From JBOGEN01 sp050743265 (GTDB taxonomy: Bacteria; Actinomycetota; Actinomycetes; JBOGEN01), in assembly GCA_050743265.1 (NCBI GenBank), contig JBOGEN010000104.1, positions 1 through 64,000 on the forward strand: a DNA stretch of 64,000 bases. Direction: 5' to 3'. Below, one piece after another: positions 8,517-17,279 of the stretch; position 1 is the stretch's first letter, and each line of letters opens with the position of its first letter. Under the pieces are notes generated by a model. The model did no database searches, was not told the origin of the DNA, and saw nothing but the letters and a program-made list of their open reading frames with translations. Made by a program: the position numbers and the translations under genes.

Positions 8517-9083
8517 ATGACAACGACCTCGCACACCATGCCCGTCCAGTCGAAGCAGCCCATCCGTACGGACCGATGGCTTCTGCGCCCGAAGGTCCGC
8601 AAGGCCACCCTGGTCGTGCACGTCGCCTCCGCCGGCGCCTGGATCGGCATCGACGTGATCGTCGGCGTCCTCGTCTTCGCCGGCTGGTTCGGCGGGGACA
8701 CCGCGGTCCGCGGCGTCGCGTACGAGGCGCTGGCCCTGTTCGTGGTGTGGCCGATGCTCGTCAGCGGCCTGACGTGCCTGGTCAGTGGGCTGGTGCTGGG
8801 GCTGGGCACGAAGTGGGGGCTAGTCAGGTACTGGTGGGTCGCCGTCAAGCTCGTGCTCAACGTCGTCCTGTGCACGGTGATCGTGCTCGTGCTCCGTCCC
8901 GGGATGGGCGAGGTCCGCGCGTACGGGCACGAGCTCTCGTCGGGCGGCAACCCCGCCCCCGAGACGGTGTCCTTTCTGTTCTTCCCGCCCGCGGTGTCGC
9001 TGACCGTGCTGACGTTCGCCACGGTGCTGGCCGTGTTCAAGCCGTGGGGCCGCCTCCGCCGGGGTGGCACGGGTCGCCGGTGA
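8517..9083 (+). CDS. Predicted integral membrane protein, four TM
   Basis: This 188-residue protein has four hydrophobic spans (about 31-52, 68-92, 103-125 and 153-174) and short polar ends. The first span, KATLVVHVASAGAWIGID, has the histidine-centred look of DUF2269-like membrane proteins, but I cannot name a function. It appears monocistronic: a terminator hairpin overlaps its stop codon. No signal or catalytic motif is seen. Confidence 0.75.
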   Translation: MTTTSHTMPVQSKQPIRTDRWLLRPKVRKATLVVHVASAGAWIGIDVIVGVLVFAGWFGGDTAVRGVAYEALALFVVWPMLVSGLTCLVSGLVLGLGTKWGLVRYWWVAVKLVLNVVLCTVIVLVLRPGMGEVRAYGHELSSGGNPAPETVSFLFFPPAVSLTVLTFATVLAVFKPWGRLRRGGTGRR

Positions 9084-9097
9084 CCCGAAGCGGGTCA
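9081..9097 (+). terminator. Hairpin terminator overlapping stop codon
   Basis: TGACCCG (9081-9087), loop AAG, CGGGTCA (9091-9097): a perfect 7-bp stem starting at the stop codon of the membrane protein gene. Confidence 0.5.
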
Positions 9098-9248
9098 GCG
9101 GACACGACGTGGCGGCGGCTGCAGCATGTGCCTCGGCCCCGGGTGACAGGACACACTCCTGGCGTGTACGACGTCTCGTGGCGACCCGCCTCGCCGGGGG
9201 CGAGGCCGGACCACCGCATCGAGGGCTGCCGATGCACTGGAGGTACGC

Positions 9249-10040
9249 ATGTCCCGACCGCACGTGGCGACGGCCGAGGCGCCGGACCGGTTCGCCTCGA
9301 AGGTGGTCCTCGTGGCGGGCGGCAGCTCCGGCATCGGCCGTGCCGCGGCCGCACGGATGGCTGCCGAGGGTGCCGCCGTCGTGATCGCGGCCCGCCGCCG
9401 CGAGGCGGGGGAGGCGGCTGCCGCGTCGTGCCGGGAGGCCGGCGGGCGGGCAGAGTTCGTGCAGGCCGACCTCACCGTCGAGGGCCAGGCGGCGGTGGTC
9501 GTCCAGGCGGCGGTCGAGGCGTACGGGCGGCTGGACGGTGCGTTCAACAACGTCGGCGGGGTGGCGGGTTCAGGGCCCGTCGCCGACCTCACCGCGCAGC
9601 AGTGGCACGCCGAGCTCGCGCTGAACCTGACGAGCGTGTTCTGGTGCGTCAAGCACCAGGTTCCTGCGATTGCCGCGTCGGGAGGCGGCGCCATCGTCAA
9701 CAACGCCTCCGTGGCCGGCGGCGTCGGGGTGCCGGGGATGGCTGCGTACACGGCCGCCAAGCACGGCGTCGTGGGCCTCACCCGTGCGGCCGCGCTGGAG
9801 TGGGCGGACCGGGGCGTACGCCTCAACGCGCTGCTGACCGGAAACGTCGACACGCCGCTGTTCCGGCGCCTGGTCGGTGCCTCGGACGAGACCGACCTGG
9901 ACGGGTCCGGGCTGAACCCCTCCGGCCGGGTGGCCGACGCGGAGGAGGTCGCCGCCCTCGTGGCCTTCCTGCTCAGCGACGAGGCTCCCTTCCTCACCGG
10001 CGCAACGGTGCCCATCGACGGGGGGTTCAGCGCGGGCTGA
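9249..10040 (+). CDS. Short-chain dehydrogenase/reductase (SDR)
   Basis: This 263-residue classical SDR has a Rossmann glycine motif GGSSGIGR near residue 25 (AGG instead of TGG). It also has NNVGG, the catalytic serine in VNNASVAG, the Tyr-x-x-x-Lys motif YTAAKHGVVG, and the C-terminal FLTGATVPIDGGFSAG. The Arg pair in AARRREAG after beta-2 suggests NADP(H) preference. The substrate cannot be read from sequence. ATG 9249 follows GGAGGTACGC. It stands alone between a terminator and the glycosyltransferase locus. Confidence 0.9.
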   Translation: MSRPHVATAEAPDRFASKVVLVAGGSSGIGRAAAARMAAEGAAVVIAARRREAGEAAAASCREAGGRAEFVQADLTVEGQAAVVVQAAVEAYGRLDGAFNNVGGVAGSGPVADLTAQQWHAELALNLTSVFWCVKHQVPAIAASGGGAIVNNASVAGGVGVPGMAAYTAAKHGVVGLTRAAALEWADRGVRLNALLTGNVDTPLFRRLVGASDETDLDGSGLNPSGRVADAEEVAALVAFLLSDEAPFLTGATVPIDGGFSAG

Positions 10041-10082
10041 ACCCTCCAGCACGTTCCCTTGACCCGACCCGTTCACCGGCAA

Positions 10083-10120
10083 ACCGCTGGCGGTGACCCC
10101 GACCGCTGGCGGTGACCCCG
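10083..10120. repeat. Two tandem 19-bp repeats
   Basis: Two exact copies of a 19-bp unit beginning ACCGCTGGCGG lie head to tail at 10083-10101 and 10102-10120, in the gap between the SDR gene and the glycosyltransferase locus. No function is apparent. Confidence 0.7.
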
Positions 10121-10220
10121 ACAGCCGCCTGACCGTGGGGCGGCAGACTGGCGGAGATGCGCCCGGAGTCAGGCCCGCTCCGGGGACCACGCGCTGCTGC
10201 ATTCGACGGGAGGAGGAGAC

Positions 10221-10349
10221 GTGGTCTGCGGACATCGCGAGGCGGTGCGTGCCGCGCGAGGGCGTCCGGTCGAGGTCCCGGCGGCGTCGCGTGACGTGTT
10301 CACCGCTCCGGACGACAGCGTGATCATCTACCGCGTCGGGCGGCGGTGA
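10221..10349 (+). CDS. Possible 42-residue leader ORF or remnant before glycosyltransferase
   Basis: A GTG at 10221 is preceded by an unusually strong ribosome site (GGAGGAGGAGAC) and opens a 42-codon frame ending with APDDSVIIYRVGRR. Its stop overlaps the GTG start of the glycosyltransferase as GTGA, so the two would be translationally coupled. The C-terminal pattern resembles the end of large membrane glycosyltransferases, so this may be the remnant of a deleted neighbour. It could also be a true small peptide, or the upstream part could be chance. There is no homology evidence. Confidence 0.35.
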   Translation: MVCGHREAVRAARGRPVEVPAASRDVFTAPDDSVIIYRVGRR

Positions 10350-12583
10350 CCCTGCTGCGCCGCCATGGGGTCTTCCTCGGCCTGCTGGTCTGCGGGCTCG
10401 TCCTTCGCGTCCTCGTGCAGTGGACGTACGGCTCCGCGTTCCTCTTCTACGACTCCCAGCGGTACCTCGACAACGTGCACGAGCTCGACCCGGGAGGGGA
10501 GGGGCCGCTCGGCTACACCGTCTTCATCCGCGGCGTGCTCGGCGTCCTGCCCGACCTCGCCGTCCTCGCCGCGGTGAACCACCTGCTCGGCCTGGGTATG
10601 GCCGTGCTCATCTACGCCGTGCTGCTGCGGCGTGGCGTACGGCCGTGGCTCGCCGCCCTCGCCGCGGCGCCCGTGCTACTCGACGCCTACCAGCTGGTGA
10701 TCGAGCACATGGTGATGTCGGACGTGCTCTTCCAGTTCCTCGTCGTGGTCGGGGTGGCACTGCTCCTCTGGCGGGGACGCCCTGATCCGGTGACCGCCGC
10801 CGCGGCCGGGCTCGTCTTCGGCGCCGCCGCGCTCACCCGGGACGTGGGCCACGGTCTCGTGCTCGCCGGGCTCCTCTTCTGCCTCCTCGCCGCCGGTCAT
10901 GGGCGTCGTCGTCTCGCAGTAGGGCTGCTCCACGTCGTGGCCTTCACCCTGCCGCTGCTCGGGTTCGCCGCGTACCACGCCCACGTGTACGGAGACTTCA
11001 CCGTGCCCAGCGAGCCGGCCGCGCGCCGCCTGTACGCGCGTGCGGCCGTCGTCGCCCACTGCGACACGCTCCCGCTCCCCCCGCACGAGCGGGTGCTCTG
11101 CCCCCCGCCGGGCGTGGTGGAGCCGCGCGCGGGGTCGCTCATCGAGGGCTACACGTACGGCGACACCAACCCCGTCGACGACCTCCAGCCGCCCCCCGGC
11201 GAGTCGGTTGCGAGCGTGCTGAACGACTTCACGCTCCGGGTCGTCCGGCACCAGCCCCTCGACATGGCCACCGCGGTGGGGGACACGTTCTTCCGCCCGT
11301 TCCTCGGTTGGAGCCGCGTCCGGCACGACGGCGAGCTGCCGATCGAGCGGTGGCGCTTCCAGGATCGCTTCCCCGTGTTCGGACCCGAGACCGACCGCCT
11401 CGTCGCCGAGTGGGGCGGGGGCGAGCCGTCCGCCGACCCGGAGGTCGGCCGTGCGCTGCGGACGTACCAGCAGACGGGGGGCTATCTGCCCGGGCCCGTG
11501 CTGCTCGCCTGCCTGGCTCTCGGCCTCGCCGGGGCGGCCGGGGTGGGGCGCGCGCGGGCGTCCGGCCAGCGTGCGGCCTGCCTGCTCTGGGTCACCGTGG
11601 GGGGCGGCCTGCTCCTCGCGGCGGACCTCTACCTCTTCTCGTGGCGCTACCAGTTGCCCGCCCTCGTCACGCTGCCGCCGGCGGCGGCGCTCGGACTGTC
11701 CGCCCTTCTGTCCCGCGGCCCACCCCCACCAGGATCCGACAGCATGCCGGTCGTCAGCACCGTCCGCTTCCGGCCGGCCGAGGCGTCCGACGTCGAGCGG
11801 GACGCGCTCGCCGACTTCCGCGCCACCCACCAGGGCGCGTCCCTGGGGCCCGTCGTCGTCGTGATCCCCGCGTACGACGAGGCCGAGTCGATCGGGGAGG
11901 TGCTCGACGCCCTCGCGGGGGAGTACCAGGGGCTGGGCGTGGACGTCCTCGTGATGTCCGACGGGTCGACGGACGAGACGGTCGAGCGGGCGCGTGCCCA
12001 CGGGGCACACGTCTGCGCCTTCGCGAGCAACGTGGGTCAGGGCGTGGTGTTGCGCCACGGTTACGGGTTGGCCCACGAGTACGGGGCCCGGTACGTGGTG
12101 ACGACCGACGCGGACGGGCAGTACGACGCGGCCGACATCCCGAGCGTGCTGGAGCCGGTGGTGCGCGGTGAGGCGGATTTCGTGATCGGCTCGCGGCGGT
12201 TGGGCCGGGCCGAGACCGACGATGCGGTGCGCCATCTGGGGGTCAGGGTCTTCGCCGGGCTGGTCGGGCTGCTCACCGGGCGTCGGCTCACCGACACGTC
12301 CAGCGGGCTGCGCGCGTTCACCGCCGAGATGGGGGTGGACGTGAGGCTGACCCAGCCGCAGTACCAGACGTCCGAGCTGCTCATCGGGGCGCTGGCCCGG
12401 GGGTACCGGGTGGTCGAGCGTCCTTCGGTGATGCGTAAGCGGGCGGCGGGGGCCTCGAAGAAGGGCGCTAACGCGATCTATGGCCTGCGCTACGCCCGGG
12501 TGATCGTCGGGACGTGGCTGCGGGAGTGGCCCGGGAGGCGGCGCCACCCCCGCGTGGCGGCCAGGCGTCAGTCGGCCCGGTAG
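10346..12583 (+). CDS. Fused GT-C-like membrane protein and GT2 glycosyltransferase
   Basis: Residues 1 to about 460 are a multi-span membrane region (about 10 helices) with an Asp in the first loop (FLFYDSQRYL), the layout of GT-C enzymes that use polyprenyl-phosphate sugars. Residues from about 495 to 725 are a GT2 domain of the dolichyl-phosphate-mannose/glucose synthase type: VVVVIPAYDEAESIGEVLDA, the TTDADGQYD metal motif near 588, and FVIGSRRLGR. The usual order is a separate synthase that loads the lipid carrier and a separate GT-C that uses it; here both are on one chain. The downstream GtrA-like and SqdB-like genes suggest a surface glycan. It starts at GTG 10346 and overlaps the GtrA gene by 16 bp at the 3' ends. 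Confidence 0.85.
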   Translation: MTLLRRHGVFLGLLVCGLVLRVLVQWTYGSAFLFYDSQRYLDNVHELDPGGEGPLGYTVFIRGVLGVLPDLAVLAAVNHLLGLGMAVLIYAVLLRRGVRPWLAALAAAPVLLDAYQLVIEHMVMSDVLFQFLVVVGVALLLWRGRPDPVTAAAAGLVFGAAALTRDVGHGLVLAGLLFCLLAAGHGRRRLAVGLLHVVAFTLPLLGFAAYHAHVYGDFTVPSEPAARRLYARAAVVAHCDTLPLPPHERVLCPPPGVVEPRAGSLIEGYTYGDTNPVDDLQPPPGESVASVLNDFTLRVVRHQPLDMATAVGDTFFRPFLGWSRVRHDGELPIERWRFQDRFPVFGPETDRLVAEWGGGEPSADPEVGRALRTYQQTGGYLPGPVLLACLALGLAGAAGVGRARASGQRAACLLWVTVGGGLLLAADLYLFSWRYQLPALVTLPPAAALGLSALLSRGPPPPGSDSMPVVSTVRFRPAEASDVERDALADFRATHQGASLGPVVVVIPAYDEAESIGEVLDALAGEYQGLGVDVLVMSDGSTDETVERARAHGAHVCAFASNVGQGVVLRHGYGLAHEYGARYVVTTDADGQYDAADIPSVLEPVVRGEADFVIGSRRLGRAETDDAVRHLGVRVFAGLVGLLTGRRLTDTSSGLRAFTAEMGVDVRLTQPQYQTSELLIGALARGYRVVERPSVMRKRAAGASKKGANAIYGLRYARVIVGTWLREWPGRRRHPRVAARRQSAR

Positions 12584-13116
12584 CGGGTCCCGTCGGGGTC
12601 GTCCTCGGCTTGCACGCCGTCGGCCGAGTCGTCGTCGGCCCGGCCGCGCTCGGCCCGGTGGGCGCGGGCCCGGTCGCCGAAGAGCAGGTACTCGAAGACG
12701 AGGAACTTGCCGAGGAACAGCAGGCCGTAGGTGGCGGTGTAGGTGAGCGTCACGACTGCGGTACGCACAGCGTGGCTGTCCGTGAGGGCTGCGACCTGGT
12801 TCTCGGCGTACCCGGTGGCCAGGGTGGCGACGGCCAGGTTCAGCGTGATCGTGGCCAGGTAGGGCAGCAGCTCGCGGACCAGGTCGGGGCGGCCGGTGCG
12901 GCGCCAGGCCCAGTGCCGGCTGAACCAGTAGTTGGGCACGGCCGACGCCGCGAAGGCCAGCAGCGTCGCCCCGGTCGTCCCGGCCAGGCCGAACCCGTAG
13001 ACGGCGAGGAAGGTGACCTGCCCAAGCACGGTGGCCACCACCGAGCCGGTCGTGTACTTGGCCGCCTTGGGTGTCCACGGGTGCGCCCGCAGCCTGGCCC
13101 AGGCCCGTGACCACAA
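12568..13116 (-). CDS. GtrA-like membrane protein (polyprenyl-linked sugar flippase)
   Basis: This is a GtrA/DPMS3-type protein with four TM helices and a charged tail, 182 residues with the start chosen. The first helix region KYTTGSVVATVLGQ and the NYWFSRHWAWRR loop are typical. Family members flip or help synthesise polyprenyl-phosphate sugars, which fits the convergent GT2 fusion. The start is uncertain. TTG 13116 is the first standard codon, but the frame stays open upstream (reading ...RHDPPRDGLEESPRQPLWSRAW), and a CTG near 13176, preceded by GAGGTGG, would give a more natural N-terminus. The 3' ends of this gene and the glycosyltransferase overlap by 16 bp. Confidence 0.82.
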   Translation of the reverse strand: MWSRAWARLRAHPWTPKAAKYTTGSVVATVLGQVTFLAVYGFGLAGTTGATLLAFAASAVPNYWFSRHWAWRRTGRPDLVRELLPYLATITLNLAVATLATGYAENQVAALTDSHAVRTAVVTLTYTATYGLLFLGKFLVFEYLLFGDRARAHRAERGRADDDSADGVQAEDDPDGTRYRAD

Positions 13117-13318
13117 CGGCTGCCGCGGCGACTCCTCCAGCCCGTCACGCGGGGGATCATGCCGGGTCAGCCGGGATCACCACCTCGTCGTCATCCGCTG
13201 CCCCGGGTTCCCTGGCCGTTGCATGCCTCTCTTGACGGGTAGGGGAGATTCGAGGGCAACCAGAACACGCTCCGGCAGTCATCGTACGAGCGCAGTCTGA
13301 CCATCAGGGGGACGACCG

Positions 13319-14482
13319 ATGCGCACACTGGTGCTGGGAGGCGACGGCTACCTGGGGTGGCCGACCGCACTCCACCTGTCACAGGCCGGCCATGAGGTCG
13401 CGGTGGCGGACAGCTTCGTCCGTCGTCAGTACGACCACGAGCTGGGTGCGGAGAGCCTGGTGCCGATCGAGACCCTCCAGGTACGGGTGCGGGCCTGGCG
13501 TGACGTCTCCGGCGAGGAGATCGGGGTGTTCGCCGGTGACCTCACCGACGCCGGGTTCACCTATGCATTGGTGCGGGAGTTCCGCCCGGACGCGGTGGTG
13601 CATTTCGCCGAGCAGCGGGCGGCTCCGTACTCGATGATCGACCGGGCGCACGCGGTCTACACGCAGGTCAACAACGTGGTCGGCACGCTGAACCTGCTGT
13701 ACGCGATCGGGGAGATCGACCCGTCGGTCCACCTGGTCAAGCTGGGCACCATGGGGGAGTACGGCACCCCGAACATCGACATCGAGGAGGGCTGGCTCGA
13801 CGTCGTCCACAAAGGCCGGTCGGAGCGGATGTTGTTCCCGAAGCGGCCAGGGTCGATGTATCACCTGTCGAAGGTGCACGACAGCCACAACATCGAGTTC
13901 TGCACCCGGTCGTGGGGGCTGCGGGCCACCGACTTGAACCAGGGGGTGGTCTACGGGCAGCAGACCGACGCCACCGCGCCGGACCCGCGGCTGGCGACCC
14001 GGTTCGACTACGACTCGGTGTTCGGCACGGTGCTGAACCGGATGGTGATCCAGGCGGTGCTCGGGCACCCGCTGACGGTGTACGGCTCGGGTGGGCAGAC
14101 CCGCGGCGTCATCGACATCCGCGACACGGTGGAGTGCATCCGGCTGGCCTGTGAGCATCCGGCCGAGGCTGGGGAGTTTCGGGTGTTCAACCAGATGACA
14201 GAGTCGTTATCCGTGGCCGAGATCGCCAAGACGGTGGCCCAGTCCTACGACAAGCCGGTCACCGTGGAGCACCTGGACAACCCGCGGGTCGAGGCCGACA
14301 CGCACTACTACCAGGTGGCCCATACCGGCCTGGAGCAGCTCGGCCTGCGACCGCACCTGCTCTCCGGAACGCTGATCGAGTCGCTGTTCACCATCACCGA
14401 GCAGCACAAGCACCGGGTCGACCTCGACGCCATCCGACCCACCGTCCGCTGGACACCCCAGCCCGACCGCGTACGCGGCTGA
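13319..14482 (+). CDS. UDP-sulfoquinovose synthase-like NAD-dependent epimerase
   Basis: This 387-residue extended SDR closely follows SQD1/SqdB/Agl3, which makes UDP-sulfoquinovose from UDP-glucose and sulfite. Diagnostic stretches are the N-terminal GGDGYLGW (GYCGW in SQD1), HFAEQRAAPYSMID, KLGTMGEYGTPNIDIEEG, YHLSKVHDSHNI with the catalytic Tyr-x-x-x-Lys, LNQGVVYG, and RFDYDSVFGT. ATG 13319 has GGGGGACGACC before it. It shares a promoter region with the GtrA-like gene. No SqdX-type glycosyltransferase follows, so the product probably goes to a glycan or glycoprotein rather than the plant-type sulfolipid. That last point is inference. Confidence 0.88.
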   Translation: MRTLVLGGDGYLGWPTALHLSQAGHEVAVADSFVRRQYDHELGAESLVPIETLQVRVRAWRDVSGEEIGVFAGDLTDAGFTYALVREFRPDAVVHFAEQRAAPYSMIDRAHAVYTQVNNVVGTLNLLYAIGEIDPSVHLVKLGTMGEYGTPNIDIEEGWLDVVHKGRSERMLFPKRPGSMYHLSKVHDSHNIEFCTRSWGLRATDLNQGVVYGQQTDATAPDPRLATRFDYDSVFGTVLNRMVIQAVLGHPLTVYGSGGQTRGVIDIRDTVECIRLACEHPAEAGEFRVFNQMTESLSVAEIAKTVAQSYDKPVTVEHLDNPRVEADTHYYQVAHTGLEQLGLRPHLLSGTLIESLFTITEQHKHRVDLDAIRPTVRWTPQPDRVRG

Positions 14483-14554
14483 ACGCCGACCTGAGGTGAG
14501 CAGGTGAGTCGCTGACGAGGGGGGTCGACGGAGAGCGTCGGTCGACGGAAAGGG

Positions 14555-15079
14555 TCAGTCGCCGTCCGAGTGGGATTTCCCGCCGTGGGACCTTCCGCCG
14601 CCGCGGTGGCCTCGCTCGCCGTCGTGCTCCCCGTGCTCGCGGTCGTGCGCACGCTTGTCAGCGCGCGGGCCGGGGCGGCGGTCGTCCTTCGGACTGTGGC
14701 GGGTCGGCTCCGGCGGCGTGGGGAGGGCGGCGAGGTCGTCGGTGATGGCGTCCGCGGCCTGCAGGATCCGCTCGGCCCGGGGGCCGGGGAGCGTGCCGTC
14801 GGCCTGGGCATCGGCGACGGTGCGGGTGAGCCGGTGCAGCGCGGCCTGTGCCGCCCGCGGCTTGCGCTGCTCAGCCGCGGCGCGGACGTCGGCTGTGGCC
14901 GCGCGCAGCTGCCGGGCGGTCTCGGGGGCGTAGGTGACGGTCGGCTCGTCCCCTCCGCAGGCGGCGAGTACCGGGGTGAGCACGAGGACGAGCGCGGCGA
15001 CCCCGGCACGAGCACCGCCGCGATGACCGGGGCGAGCTGGCTGTCTGTGGACACCCGGGTGACCGTGGAGGCGGGTCAT
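14555..15079 (-). CDS. Putative lipoprotein with His/Gly-rich tail
   Basis: This is a secreted lipoprotein candidate of 174 residues. The N-terminus is basic, followed by a hydrophobic stretch ending in the lipobox LAAC near residue 40, then CGGDEPTVTY. Residues 55-120 look helical (ARQLRAATADVRAAAEQ). The tail (about 125-174) is rich in Asp, Arg, Gly and His and may bind metal. The ATG at 15079 overlaps the stop of the upstream kinase by one base (TGATG), so the two are translated together. The partner role to the kinase is inferred; there is no known family. Confidence 0.72.
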   Translation of the reverse strand: MTRLHGHPGVHRQPARPGHRGGARAGVAALVLVLTPVLAACGGDEPTVTYAPETARQLRAATADVRAAAEQRKPRAAQAALHRLTRTVADAQADGTLPGPRAERILQAADAITDDLAALPTPPEPTRHSPKDDRRPGPRADKRAHDREHGEHDGERGHRGGGRSHGGKSHSDGD

Positions 15080-16308
15080 CACCGGCGTACCGCGTCATCG
15101 AGCCGGTCGAGGTCGGCGGGCAGGCGCTCGGCGCCCGGGGGCACGGTCGAGTGCTCGGCCGGCGCCGGAGCCCCCGACGGCGCGTCCTGGCCGGCGGCCA
15201 CGAGGATCAGGACGAGGAGGACGAGCAGCCCCAGGGCCACGCCGAGGGCCAGGTCGGCGCGGACTCCGAGCACGGGCGTGTCCCGGTGCTGCCACACCTC
15301 GCGGAGGCGTCCCGCCGCGGGGGAGGACGCGAGGGTGTGCCGACCGGGCACGGCACGGGGACGCCGGCTCCAGCCTGTCCGCACGCGGTCGCCGAGCCCA
15401 CCGAGCGCGGAGACCGGACCGCGCTCGTCGGGGGGGACCGTCGGCAGGACGGCCGTGGTGTCCGGGCCGTCCACCGGCGCGCCGGACCCGGGCGCCGTGC
15501 CGGGCACCTGGTCGCGCAGTGCGGTGGCAGTCTCGTTCGCGGTGGGTCGCTGCTCCGGCTCGAGCCGGGTCATGGACTCGAGCAGCGTGGAGAACGGCGC
15601 CCCAGCCGCGAGGCGAGGGATCTGCGGGGAACGGTGCAGCCGGGCCGAGGCGACCTCGAAGGTGTTGCTGCCCGCGTAGACGGGCTCCCCGGTCAGGCAC
15701 TGGATGAGGATCAGCCCCAGGGCGTACACGTCGGCCGCGGGGCCGACCCGGCGCCCCTGCACCTGTTCCGGTGCCATGTAGGCGGCCGTCCCGACCGTGG
15801 TGTCCGTCGCGGTGACGTGTGCTGCGTCGAGCATCCGCGCGATCCCGAAGTCGGTGAGCAGCACCCGTCCGCTGCTCCCGAGCAACACGTTGGATGGCTT
15901 GAGGTCGCGGTGGACCAGGTTCTGGCTGTGCAGGTACGCCAACACCTCGGCGAGCTGGGAGGCGAGGCGGGTCACCTCGTCGCGGGCCAACGCCCCGACG
16001 GCGAGCCGTTCGGCGAGCGTGCCGCCCTCGACCAGCTGCATCACCACGAAGCCGCGGTCGTCCTGGTCCCCGGCGTCGTACACCGAGACGAGGCCGGGGT
16101 GTGACATCCGGGCAAGCAGCCGCACCTCCGACCGGAGCCGCTCCCGGGCGGCACCGGCGTCGATGCCCGGGTGCAGCATCTTCACGGCCACCGGACGCTC
16201 GAGCACCACGTCCTCGGCACGGAAGACCTCGGCCATGCCGCCGGTGCCGATCCGGTCGGCCAGCTGGTAGCGCCCGGCCAGCACCGCGCCCGATCTGGTC
16301 TCCGTCAC
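15079..16308 (-). CDS. Membrane Ser/Thr protein kinase (PknB-type, no PASTA)
   Basis: A complete eukaryotic-like kinase domain covers about residues 10-265: glycine loop IGTGGMAEVF, VAVK lysine near 43, HRDLKPSN near 133, DFG near 153, and the APE motif YMAPEQ. After a linker comes one TM helix (LGLLVLLVLILVAAG) and a short external tail of about 45 residues with no PASTA repeats. It is therefore a membrane sensor kinase with a minimal outside domain, perhaps sensing through the lipoprotein translated directly after it. GTG 16308 (VTETRSGAVLAGRYQ) is the usual family start; an upstream GTG at 16344 is in frame. Confidence 0.92.
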   Translation of the reverse strand: MTETRSGAVLAGRYQLADRIGTGGMAEVFRAEDVVLERPVAVKMLHPGIDAGAARERLRSEVRLLARMSHPGLVSVYDAGDQDDRGFVVMQLVEGGTLAERLAVGALARDEVTRLASQLAEVLAYLHSQNLVHRDLKPSNVLLGSSGRVLLTDFGIARMLDAAHVTATDTTVGTAAYMAPEQVQGRRVGPAADVYALGLILIQCLTGEPVYAGSNTFEVASARLHRSPQIPRLAAGAPFSTLLESMTRLEPEQRPTANETATALRDQVPGTAPGSGAPVDGPDTTAVLPTVPPDERGPVSALGGLGDRVRTGWSRRPRAVPGRHTLASSPAAGRLREVWQHRDTPVLGVRADLALGVALGLLVLLVLILVAAGQDAPSGAPAPAEHSTVPPGAERLPADLDRLDDAVRR

Positions 16309-16452
16309 CCTGCCAGCATCCCCACAGCCGTCATCGCCGGGCACACGGCCCCCGTCACCCGACCACTCACCGGTCGCCCGCGCCCCGGCCGGCGTCGCGG
16401 CCGACCCGAGGGAGCTCGTACGGCCGTGGCTGCGGCCACGCGGGCCGCGGGG

Positions 16453-16758
16453 TCAGCGGTAGTACCCACCCGGGCCGGGCGGGGGCTGCTGCGGGTACTG
16501 CCCCGGGGGCTGCTGCCCGTACGGGCCCGGTGCCTGCGGCGGGTAGTGGCCGGCGTGCGGCGGGTACGCCTCACGCGGTGCCGGTTCGCGCCGCGAGCGC
16601 GGCCGGAAGATCTGCATCGTCACGAGCAGACCCAGCGCGCCCGCGATCATGAGGATCACGCCGACCGCGTTCACGTCCATCCCGGCGATGTCGAACTCGG
16701 TGGCGAAGGTGAGAACCGCGCCGATGGCGATCAAGGCGACACATGCGCCGATACCCAT
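16453..16758 (-). CDS. DUF6458-like small membrane protein with Pro/Gln-rich tail
   Basis: This 101-residue protein begins MGIGACVALIAIGAVLTFAT, with two TM helices separated by the short loop FDIAGMDVNAVG. This is the layout of a small actinobacterial family usually called DUF6458. The tail is a Pro/Gln/Gly/Tyr repeat region (about 62-101). The ATG at 16758 has a strong GGGAGGAG. It has a paralogue 140 bp upstream. The function is unknown. Confidence 0.78.
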   Translation of the reverse strand: MGIGACVALIAIGAVLTFATEFDIAGMDVNAVGVILMIAGALGLLVTMQIFRPRSRREPAPREAYPPHAGHYPPQAPGPYGQQPPGQYPQQPPPGPGGYYR

Positions 16759-16896
16759 GCCTGCTACTCCTCCCAGCCGACAGCTCGCGGCCACCGCGGA
16801 GTCACCGAGGCGCTGTCGGTCACGATCAGTACTGACAGGCCAACGAGGCGGCCCCGTACGCGTTACGGCCCGCCGGTGTCAGCCGGACGGTCTCGC

Positions 16897-17109
16897 TCAG
16901 CGGTAGTCGCGGCTCCCGCGACCGGCCACCATCGCGACCAACAGCCCGACACCGCCGGCCACCATGAGGATGACGCCGACCGCGTTCATGTCGAGCCCGG
17001 CGAACGACACGCCGCCCGCCTCGAAGCCCAGGCCGGACGTGTCGATGTACGTGGCGAAGGTCAGGATCGCGCCCAGTGCCACCAGCAGGATCGATGCCCC
17101 GATGCCCAT
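16897..17109 (-). CDS. DUF6458-like small membrane protein
   Basis: This 70-residue two-TM protein is paralogous to the next gene downstream. They share MGIGA at the start, GAxLTFAT in helix 1, and the loop/helix-2 motif LDMNAVGVILMVAGGVGLLV. It lacks the Pro-rich tail of the other copy. ATG 17109 follows GAGGAAAGGGC. The tandem pair probably arose by local duplication. The function is unknown. Confidence 0.8.
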   Translation of the reverse strand: MGIGASILLVALGAILTFATYIDTSGLGFEAGGVSFAGLDMNAVGVILMVAGGVGLLVAMVAGRGSRDYR

Positions 17110-17279
17110 CGTCGTGCCCTTTCCTCGAGAACGTGCGGCACCGTAGCGCAGCGACGGATCCGGGCTTCCAGCCGGTGTGCATCCTGTGACGCGGCGTGGT
17201 CATGACCGGGCGACGCCCGACGCACCGTCACGGTCGCGTGCTCGCCCGCCGGCCAGCAGGTCTACTGCTGCGCCGCCCG

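Noticed and set aside
10676..13114. Minus-strand frame of about 800 codons opposite the glycosyltransferase fusion
   Set aside because: It is low in motifs and antisense to a gene with clear GT2 and membrane features, so it is a shadow frame.
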